From NCBI GenBank assembly GCA_030628445.1, contig DAOVQV010000058.1, positions 1 to 7,882 of the forward strand: 7,882 nt of DNA, read 5' to 3'. The notes beneath the pieces were generated by a model. The model saw nothing but the letters and a program-made list of their open reading frames with translations, was not told the DNA's origin and did not search any database. This document shows, piece after piece, positions 1 through 4,900 of this stretch. How positions within the stretch are numbered: position 1 is the first letter of the stretch; each line of letters opens with the position of its first letter. The position numbers were made by a program, and so were the translations under genes. The stretch comes from Phycisphaerae bacterium. GTDB lineage: Bacteria > Planctomycetota > Phycisphaerae > SM23-33.

Positions 1-230
1 ATAAACGGATGATCCATCTCCCAGACAGCCTGATACTCGCCGATGGCGATCCCGATCATGTGTAATTGAGTGCTGCACTTGGTCACCTTCCCCCGCCATG
101 TGGCCTCGCCCAGAGATGGCACGAGAATGCTGACCAAAAGCGCGATGATCGCGATGACGACGAGAAGCTCGATGAGTGTAAACCCCGCTCGGGGCCTACC
201 CGGCGCGTGTTTGTGGTGCTTTTCAGCCAT
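1..230 (-). CDS. Pseudopilin-like protein, N-terminal part (cut by window edge)
   Basis: Reading the minus strand from the ATG at 230 gives 76 residues before the window ends, so the C-terminus is missing. After a short basic leader (MAEKHHKHAPGRPRAG) comes G16|FTLIE, the type IV prepilin peptidase site. E21 is the conserved glutamate at mature position 5. The hydrophobic helix that follows would hold the protein in the inner membrane or pack in a pilus core. A Shine-Dalgarno GGGAGGT lies at 244-238, 7 nt before the ATG, which fixes the start. The protein is a close paralogue of the one encoded at 858-1625: the helices are almost identical, and both carry a pattern C..xLHxIGIAI..Y.....DHP. 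In the family such proteins are type II secretion-like or pilus-like minor subunits. The substrate and exact role cannot be read from the sequence. Confidence 0.88.
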   Translation of the reverse strand, partial: MAEKHHKHAPGRPRAGFTLIELLVVIAIIALLVSILVPSLGEATWRGKVTKCSTQLHMIGIAIGEYQAVWEMDHPF

Positions 231-269
231 GACCGAAACCTCCCAAATACGTAATGCAACGCCAGGGAT

Positions 270-298
270 ATTATCTCACAACGAGTCTCTAAGAGCAA
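270..298 (-). promoter_or_regulatory. Candidate promoter for the truncated pseudopilin gene
   Basis: On the minus strand GATAAT (275-270) matches 5 of 6 bases of the sigma-70 -10 box and is preceded by TGA (278-276), an extended -10 motif. A poor -35 candidate, TTGCTC (298-293), sits 17 nt upstream. Transcription would start near 263, leaving a leader of about 33 nt that carries the Shine-Dalgarno sequence. This suggests the gene can be transcribed apart from the zinc-ribbon gene 110 nt upstream. The call rests on motif matching only. Confidence 0.4.
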
Positions 299-340
299 GC
301 AGCTACCCACCCCCTTTCCCCGGGTGTCTGCTCGGCGCTT

Positions 341-799
341 CTAACTGCGCCGCCTTAGCTGCTCGCCCCCGGCGGACTCAGGGCTTATCTTGCGCGAGTA
401 AATTGTCTTGGATTCAAAACCGCAATGCGGGCACTTCAGCTTTGCGGGCGGGCGGCTTCCCCACTTGTCCTGCCCGGCCCTGCGGTATCGGAACTTGCCC
501 ATCCCGAGTTTTTTCGCCTCAAGACCCACAAACTGCTTCTTACATCTGGGGCAGACGTAGGAGGTCTTCATAATACCAGCGGCTTGGCACTTCGGGCAGA
601 GGATCTGCTCGGCGGCTTCCTGCTGCCACGTGTACCCGCATACCTCGCACGTGACCGTCTGTTTCGTGCCCCCCCGCCCTCCTGAACTCCCGCCGCCAAC
701 GACGACCACGGCGACAATCGCCAAACACACCACCACTCCCACAACACCTATCACGAGGGGCATCTTACCCGACGTGATGCGGCTGATAATATCGCTCAT
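341..799 (-). CDS. Membrane-anchored zinc-ribbon protein, function unknown
   Basis: The protein has 152 residues. A short N-terminal tail is followed by one hydrophobic segment at about 14-35 with no obvious cleavage site, then a Gly/Ser-rich linker (35-44). The rest is hydrophilic and basic, with four CxxC pairs: C51/C54, C68/C71, C83/C86 and C123/C126. They would form two zinc-ribbon sites, the second with a long 36-residue insertion rich in Lys and Arg. Such double ribbons bind zinc as structural modules and often mediate protein or nucleic-acid contacts; I do not recognise a named family. The ATG at 799 is chosen because AGGAG lies 6 nt upstream; an in-frame TTG at 805 touches that motif. 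The gene follows the pseudopilin gene by 58 nt and precedes its paralogue, so a role beside those proteins is plausible but inferred. Which side of the membrane the ribbons face is not clear. Confidence 0.8.
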   Translation of the reverse strand: MSDIISRITSGKMPLVIGVVGVVVCLAIVAVVVVGGGSSGGRGGTKQTVTCEVCGYTWQQEAAEQILCPKCQAAGIMKTSYVCPRCKKQFVGLEAKKLGMGKFRYRRAGQDKWGSRPPAKLKCPHCGFESKTIYSRKISPESAGGEQLRRRS

Positions 800-805
800 C
801 CACAA

Positions 806-810
806 CTCCT
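806..810 (-). promoter_or_regulatory. Ribosome binding site deciding the zinc-ribbon start
   Basis: AGGAG on the minus strand (810-806) is separated by 6 nt from the ATG at 799. The in-frame TTG at 805-803 directly abuts this motif and so cannot be served by it. The annotated start is therefore 799. Confidence 0.75.
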
Positions 811-857
811 ATCAGCTTTCCTTTGAAGGTCCCGGTATCTGTCAGGTCGTATCGCCT

Positions 858-1625
858 CTAGGGCTGATACCAGGTCTTGCCCTCACCATAAAGGTAATCC
901 TGCATGGTTGTGCAATCCCTGGTGATAAGTTCGACATCGCCACTGATGAACAACCCGTTGAGGTGCGGGTAAGACCACACGCCGGGAACCCACGGGAGGG
1001 AGACCGCACCCTCGAACCGAGGATCGTCGTGGCTGTCGTGCATCACCAGATCCCTGCTGTTGGGCCCGACCCAATCTCTGCCATTCTGGTGAGCCATGAC
1101 GGTGACGGAAGGGTCGCCGGGGCTGTCGCTGTGAAACGGATCCTCAGACGTCGTCACGTGTGGATAGACATAGCGATAGGTGCCCCATCGCCCATCATTC
1201 AGGGGGCCATCGTCGCCCCAAACACAGAAGTTCTCCTCGGGAGTCAGCCTTGATACGGGGCAGAACAAGACGCCGGGGCCGTCCAGGAAAATCTCAAAGC
1301 CTTCCAGCAGCGTGGCCTCGGCTGGATTGCCCGGCGTTTGGCCTCTCCAGTCCGCGCCTGGGAAGTCATAGCTGCTTTCGTAGTTCCCATCCCCCGTCCC
1401 GTCAAAATAGATCCACGGATGATCCAGCCCATACGAGGAGGAATATCCCGCGATCGCAATCCCGATGTTATGTAGATTCTGACCGCAGATGGTCGTCTTA
1501 GCCAACCATTGTGCCTCCGACAGCGATGGTACAAGAATGCTTACCAGCAGCGCGATGATCGCAATGACAACAAGCAGTTCGATCAGCGTAAAACCCCGGG
1601 ATCCGGATGCTCTTGCACTCGCCAT
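858..1625 (-). CDS. Pseudopilin-like protein with prepilin N-terminus
   Basis: The protein has 255 residues and is complete. A 10-residue basic leader ends at R10-G11|FTLIE, a textbook type IV prepilin peptidase site, with E16 at mature position 5 and a hydrophobic helix to about residue 34. The remainder is a predicted periplasmic or surface domain rich in aromatic, Asp and Gly residues, with cysteines at 47, 122, 134 and 238. Near the C-terminus, H221-LNGLFIS-GD (221-230) resembles the H-x9-DG tail of many planctomycete pseudopilins but is shortened and altered. The Shine-Dalgarno AGGAAGG at 1639-1633 lies 7 nt before the ATG. It is the first of three minus-strand genes, with the zinc-ribbon gene 58 nt downstream. 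Its first 70 residues clearly match the paralogue at 1-230. The family is established from the N-terminus; the role (secretion pseudopilus, minor pilin or stand-alone surface protein) is unknown. Confidence 0.9.
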   Translation of the reverse strand: MASARASGSRGFTLIELLVVIAIIALLVSILVPSLSEAQWLAKTTICGQNLHNIGIAIAGYSSSYGLDHPWIYFDGTGDGNYESSYDFPGADWRGQTPGNPAEATLLEGFEIFLDGPGVLFCPVSRLTPEENFCVWGDDGPLNDGRWGTYRYVYPHVTTSEDPFHSDSPGDPSVTVMAHQNGRDWVGPNSRDLVMHDSHDDPRFEGAVSLPWVPGVWSYPHLNGLFISGDVELITRDCTTMQDYLYGEGKTWYQP

Positions 1626-1688
1626 GATCCGCCCTTCCTACAAGACCTTGACCAGGTAGCCGCACACTTACCAGCTACGACCTTACAT

Positions 1689-1718
1689 ATTCTAAACAGT
1701 ATTCCCCTTTCAAGGCAA
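1689..1718 (-). promoter_or_regulatory. Candidate promoter for the pseudopilin/zinc-ribbon genes
   Basis: On the minus strand TTGCCT (1718-1713, 4 of 6 consensus bases) and TAGAAT (1694-1689, 5 of 6) are spaced by 18 nt. Transcription would start near 1682 and give a leader of about 56 nt. The surrounding stretch (about 1680-1760) is much richer in A and T than the flanking genes, as expected of a promoter region. The match is moderate, and other registers are possible. Confidence 0.35.
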
Positions 1719-1788
1719 GCCATATGTAGGCTGATTTTCGTTGATTCTCGCTGTATTACCTCCCCGAGCGGCTCGACAGGAGGCGGAC

Positions 1789-1816
1789 TTGACAGTGCCG
1801 GCGCCTCTGCTATGAT
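1789..1816 (+). promoter_or_regulatory. Strong sigma-70-type promoter, extended -10, for the LysM gene
   Basis: A perfect -35 box TTGACA (1789-1794) is followed after 16 nt by TATGAT (1811-1816, 5 of 6 consensus bases). TG at 1808-1809 supplies an extended -10. Transcription should start about 7 nt after the -10 box, at 1823 or 1824, which is where the coding ATG lies. It is the best promoter in the window by eye and probably drives the LysM gene and recG. A small palindrome, CGAGC-G-GCTCG (1765-1775), lies 13 nt upstream of the -35 box and could be an operator, though it may be chance. Confidence 0.75.
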
Positions 1817-1823
1817 CGCCCCC

Positions 1824-2198
1824 ATGCACATCAAAGCGATCATCCAGCTCGCTCCCACCGCCCTACTTGTCGCAGCAGCAGTTCTGCTGGTGTGCGCGAT
1901 CGGTCCGGGCTGCCGTCACAGCGACCCGGCGCCCACCTTCCAGCCGCCGCCGCGCCCACTCGAACAACTGCGGGGCGCACCGGCGGCCACACACAAAGCT
2001 GACGCGCCCCCTGACCCGTCACCGGCCAAACCGACCGAGCCCAGAACTTACACTATCAAACGAGGCGATACGCTCTTCTCGATCGCCAAGCGCCTGTTGG
2101 GCGACCCGAAGCGGTATAAGGAGATCCTGCAACTGAACCCGCAGGTCACACTCCGGAAGCTCCACCCCGGAGCGAAGATCGCCATCCCACCACGGTAG
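1824..2198 (+). CDS. LysM-domain envelope protein, possible lipoprotein
   Basis: The protein has 124 residues. The N-terminus (MHIKAIIQ, then a hydrophobic stretch to about residue 28) looks like a signal sequence or membrane anchor. C30 follows as a possible lipidation site, but the preceding residues IGPG do not fit the usual lipobox, so lipidation is uncertain. Residues 35-72 form a Pro/Ala-rich spacer suited to crossing the periplasm. Residues 75-122 are one LysM domain (RTYTIKRGDTLFSIAKRLLG ... PGAKIAIP), which binds N-acetylglucosamine-containing glycans such as peptidoglycan. No catalytic domain is present. An in-frame ATG at 1812 would add four residues, but it lies inside the -10 box; 1824 coincides with the predicted transcription start, and no Shine-Dalgarno sequence is present. 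recG starts 22 nt after the stop and is probably co-transcribed. Confidence 0.82.
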   Translation: MHIKAIIQLAPTALLVAAAVLLVCAIGPGCRHSDPAPTFQPPPRPLEQLRGAPAATHKADAPPDPSPAKPTEPRTYTIKRGDTLFSIAKRLLGDPKRYKEILQLNPQVTLRKLHPGAKIAIPPR

Positions 2199-2220
2199 CA
2201 GGGTTACAGGACCATCTCGC

Positions 2221-4296
2221 ATGGCCCAGCTAGAGCTCGACACTGCGGTTCAGTACGTAAAGGGCGTCGGACCCGCGCGGTCCGAGCAACTGGCCCAACT
2301 GGGTATACGGACGGTCGAGGACCTGCTGTTGTACTTTCCGCGGCGCTTCGATCTGCGCCGACACGCCCAGATGATATCTTCAATCCGCGGGACAGAGCAG
2401 ACCGTCACCGTCGCGGGCGAGGTGGTCGACGTTCACAACCAGAAGTTCGGGTCTCGCCCTTACTTCCAGTGCACGCTGGACGACGGAACCGGGTGCGTGG
2501 GCGTCAAGTGGTTCCACGGGGGCTACCTGGCCAGTCAGATCAAGCCCGATATGTGCATCGCCGTCAGCGGCCGCCCGTCGATCTACCGCGAGGTGATCCA
2601 GTTCATCAACCCGCACTGGGCGGACGTCACGGAGACGCCCCAGCAGGACCTGTCCGCCGACGAGCTGCTGCCCGTCTATCCGGCGGGGGCGAAACTGAGC
2701 AGCATGGTCATCGCGAAAATCGCCAACGCCGTCCTCCCGCAGACCGGTGCGCTCATACCCCGCTGGTTCGACGCCCGATACGTCGCCGAGCGCGGCCTCA
2801 TGTCCCGCCCCGCCGCCGTCGCCGCCATGCACAAACCGCAGGACCGCCGCCAGTGGTCCGAGGCGCGGCGGCGCCTGGCGTATGACGAGTGCCTCCTCAT
2901 GCAGCTGGCGATCGCTCTGAGGCGAATGAAAGAGGTCTCCCGCCCCGCTCATCCGCTGCGGATGACGGAGCAGATCGACCGTCGAATCCGGGCACGATTC
3001 CCGTTCGCCCTTACCGCCGCACAAGACACTGTCGTCCGCCAGATCGCCGCGGACCTGGGGCGCTCGCGGCCGATGAACCGCCTGCTTCAGGGCGACGTAG
3101 GGGCGGGTAAGACAGTCGTTGCGCTTTACGCCGCCCTGCTCGCCGTCGCCAATCGCACACAGGCGGCGATCATGGCGCCCACGGAGATCCTCGCCGCCCA
3201 GCACTTCCGGAAGATCGGCGCGTACCTCACCCGTTCGAAGGTCCGTATCGCACTGCTGGTGGGCGGCCAGGGAGCCTCCGAACGACGTGAGACCCTTGAG
3301 TCGCTGGCGGGCGGGAAAATCGACATCGTCGTGGGCACGCACGCGCTTATCAGTGAAAAGGTCCGCTTCGAGCGCCTGGCGTTGGTTGTCGTCGACGAGC
3401 AGCACAAGTTCGGCGTCCGCCAAAGAAGCTCCATCCGCGGTAAGGGCTTCGCGCCGCATTATCTGGTGATGACGGCGACGCCGATCCCGCGGACGCTGGC
3501 GCTGACGGTCTTCGGCGATCTGGACGTATCGATAATCGACGCCCTACCGCCCGGGCGGGGAAAGACCGCCACACGTCTTATCGGGCCTGACGGACTGAAG
3601 GGCGAACTGGAATCGGTCCGTAAGCGCCTCGCCGCCGGCCAGCAGGCGTACTTCATCTACCCGCTGGTCAGCGCCTCGGATAACTCGGATTTGACCGCCG
3701 CCGAAGAGGCCCGCGAGCAACTAGCCACCGGGCCGCTGCGCGATTTCCGCGTGGGGCTGATCCACGGTCAGATGCCCCCCGCCAAGAAAGAAGCCGTAAT
3801 GGCCCGCTTCCGCGCCGGTTCGATCCAAGTGCTCGCCGCCTCCGTGGTCGTCGAGGTGGGCCTGGACGTCCCCGCCGCCAACGTCATGGTAATCATGCAC
3901 GCCGAGCGGTTCGGGTTGGCGCAGCTTCACCAGCTTCGCGGACGGATCGGCCGGGGCGTCGAAGACGCCGTCTGCATCCTCGTCGGCGAACCGAAAAACC
4001 CCATCGCCAAGAGGCGCCTTGCAGTCCTGGCGGACACCGACGACGGGTTCAAGATCGCCGAAGAAGACCTGCGCTTGCGCGGACCCGGCGAGTTCTTCGG
4101 GACGCGCCAGCACGGGCTCCCGGAGCTGAAGGTCGCGGATCTGATCGAGGACTTCGAGCTGCTGCGCCTGGGACGCCGCGACGCGTTTGCGATCGTCGCC
4201 GAAGACCCGGACCTTTCGGCCCCCCACCACCAGCAGCTCCGCCGCGAGATGGTAAGAGCCTACCAGGGCGGGCTCGACCTGCTGGGGGGGGCGTGA
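2221..4296 (+). CDS. recG: ATP-dependent DNA helicase RecG
   Basis: The protein has 691 residues, a normal length for RecG, a superfamily 2 translocase that remodels stalled replication forks and branched recombination intermediates in the cytosol. The N-terminal part has a helix-hairpin-helix-like KGVGPARSEQLAQLGI (14-29), then the OB-fold wedge domain (about 60-135). The helicase core shows Walker A GDVGAGKT (291-298), motif Ia APTEILAAQH (319-328), motif II DEQH followed by KFGVRQR (392-402) and motif III MTATPIPRTLALT (417-429). Motif V lies around EVGLDVP (545-551) and motif VI is QLRGRIGRG (571-579). The RecG-typical GPGEFFGTRQHG (621-632) follows. All catalytic residues appear intact. 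A weak AGGA (2208-2211) precedes the ATG by 9 nt. The short gap to the LysM gene suggests one transcript. A run of eight G (4284-4291) sits just before the stop. Confidence 0.97.
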   Translation: MAQLELDTAVQYVKGVGPARSEQLAQLGIRTVEDLLLYFPRRFDLRRHAQMISSIRGTEQTVTVAGEVVDVHNQKFGSRPYFQCTLDDGTGCVGVKWFHGGYLASQIKPDMCIAVSGRPSIYREVIQFINPHWADVTETPQQDLSADELLPVYPAGAKLSSMVIAKIANAVLPQTGALIPRWFDARYVAERGLMSRPAAVAAMHKPQDRRQWSEARRRLAYDECLLMQLAIALRRMKEVSRPAHPLRMTEQIDRRIRARFPFALTAAQDTVVRQIAADLGRSRPMNRLLQGDVGAGKTVVALYAALLAVANRTQAAIMAPTEILAAQHFRKIGAYLTRSKVRIALLVGGQGASERRETLESLAGGKIDIVVGTHALISEKVRFERLALVVVDEQHKFGVRQRSSIRGKGFAPHYLVMTATPIPRTLALTVFGDLDVSIIDALPPGRGKTATRLIGPDGLKGELESVRKRLAAGQQAYFIYPLVSASDNSDLTAAEEAREQLATGPLRDFRVGLIHGQMPPAKKEAVMARFRAGSIQVLAASVVVEVGLDVPAANVMVIMHAERFGLAQLHQLRGRIGRGVEDAVCILVGEPKNPIAKRRLAVLADTDDGFKIAEEDLRLRGPGEFFGTRQHGLPELKVADLIEDFELLRLGRRDAFAIVAEDPDLSAPHHQQLRREMVRAYQGGLDLLGGA

Positions 4297-4344
4297 GGGT
4301 GATTCCCAGGCGACGCCGACCGGCGAAGTTCGCGCAAAGATCCC

Positions 4345-4365
4345 GCTGCCCCCAACGGGGTCAGC
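4345..4365. other. GC-rich hairpin between recG and hisI
   Basis: GCTG-C-CCCC, loop AAC, GGGG-T-CAGC can fold into eight G-C/A-T pairs with one C/T mismatch. Two smaller hairpins lie just upstream (4314-4325 CGCC..GGCG and 4323-4333 GCGA..TCGC). No T-run follows on either strand, so this is not a standard intrinsic terminator. It could slow or attenuate transcription after recG, protect an mRNA end, or be a degenerate REP-like palindrome. The hisI promoter candidate begins 36 nt downstream. Confidence 0.4.
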
Positions 4366-4400
4366 TCCCGGTCGCCCCTCAGGGACCCAGATATGCCTGT

Positions 4401-4429
4401 TTGACCTAATGCACCGGCGGCGTTAGCAT
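4401..4429 (+). promoter_or_regulatory. Candidate promoter for hisI and the potassium genes
   Basis: TTGACC (4401-4406, 5 of 6 consensus bases) and TAGCAT (4424-4429, 4 of 6) are separated by exactly 17 nt. Transcription would start near 4436-4437, leaving only about 7 nt before the ATG at 4444. Because recG and hisI are 147 nt apart with hairpins between them, a fresh promoter here is reasonable. The evidence is motif matching alone. Confidence 0.45.
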
Positions 4430-4443
4430 GTCGTGACTTGCGA

Positions 4444-4869
4444 ATGCAGTTAAAGTGGAGAGACGCTCTGGACAAGCTGGATGAGACAATTGGCGGCGTG
4501 AAGTTCGACGAAGCGGGGCTGATACCCGCGATTTGTGTCGACACCGGCACCAGACAGGTGCTCATGATGGCGTACATGGACAAAACCGCCCTGCGCAAGA
4601 CGATCGAGAGTGGAAAGACGCACTTCTGGTCCCGGACCCGCAAGCAACACTGGATGAAGGGCGAGACCTCCGGGCACACGCAGCAGGTAAAGGGAATCTA
4701 CATCGACTGCGACGCCGACACGCTGCTGATCGAGGTCGACCAGACCGGCGCCGCCTGCCATAAGGGGTATTACTCCTGCTTCTACCGCCGCCTGAGCGAG
4801 GAAGGTCGGTGGGAGATCGTCGCCCGCAAAGTCTTCGACCCCCAGAAGGTCTACAAGGACAACAGCTAA
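4444..4869 (+). CDS. hisI: Phosphoribosyl-AMP cyclohydrolase
   Basis: The protein has 141 residues and catalyses the third step of histidine biosynthesis, opening the adenine ring of phosphoribosyl-AMP in the cytosol. The family signatures are present: FWSRTRKQHWMKGETSGHTQ (61-80), then the acidic DCDADT cluster (88-93) expected to bind magnesium. Cysteines C89, C105 and C112 match the three zinc-ligand cysteines of the family, and the ACHKGYYSCF block (104-113) contains two of them. There is no HisE pyrophosphohydrolase domain, so that step must be encoded elsewhere. No other his gene is in the window. The ATG at 4444 is preferred over an in-frame TTG at 4438; neither has a Shine-Dalgarno sequence, so the start is somewhat uncertain. 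The trkH gene begins 31 nt after the stop, making co-transcription likely. Confidence 0.95.
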   Translation: MQLKWRDALDKLDETIGGVKFDEAGLIPAICVDTGTRQVLMMAYMDKTALRKTIESGKTHFWSRTRKQHWMKGETSGHTQQVKGIYIDCDADTLLIEVDQTGAACHKGYYSCFYRRLSEEGRWEIVARKVFDPQKVYKDNS

Positions 4870-4900
4870 AAGCCCGGGCCGCTCGTCCTACGGATCGCAC

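Noticed and set aside
306..321. G-rich tract on the minus strand as a G-quadruplex
   Set aside because: Only three G-runs are present (4, 5 and 3 bases); a canonical four-run quadruplex cannot form.
803..805. TTG start for the zinc-ribbon protein
   Set aside because: It directly abuts the Shine-Dalgarno motif, whereas the ATG at 799 has ideal 6-nt spacing.
630..1253. A 207-residue plus-strand reading frame
   Set aside because: It is antisense to the zinc-ribbon and pseudopilin genes, which have convincing motifs and ribosome sites.
1765..1775. Palindrome CGAGC-G-GCTCG as a regulator binding site
   Set aside because: Its position upstream of the -35 box is suggestive, but five base pairs per arm is too short in GC-rich DNA to claim an operator.
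1509..1823. Upstream extension of the LysM reading frame to position 1509
   Set aside because: It would overlap the divergent pseudopilin gene and run through the promoter; the extra residues have no signal sequence or domain.
2380..3459. A 359-residue minus-strand reading frame
   Set aside because: It is antisense to recG, whose motifs are all intact. Long open frames on the opposite strand are common in GC-rich genes, and its composition (rich in Asp, Arg and Gly) is typical of such shadows.
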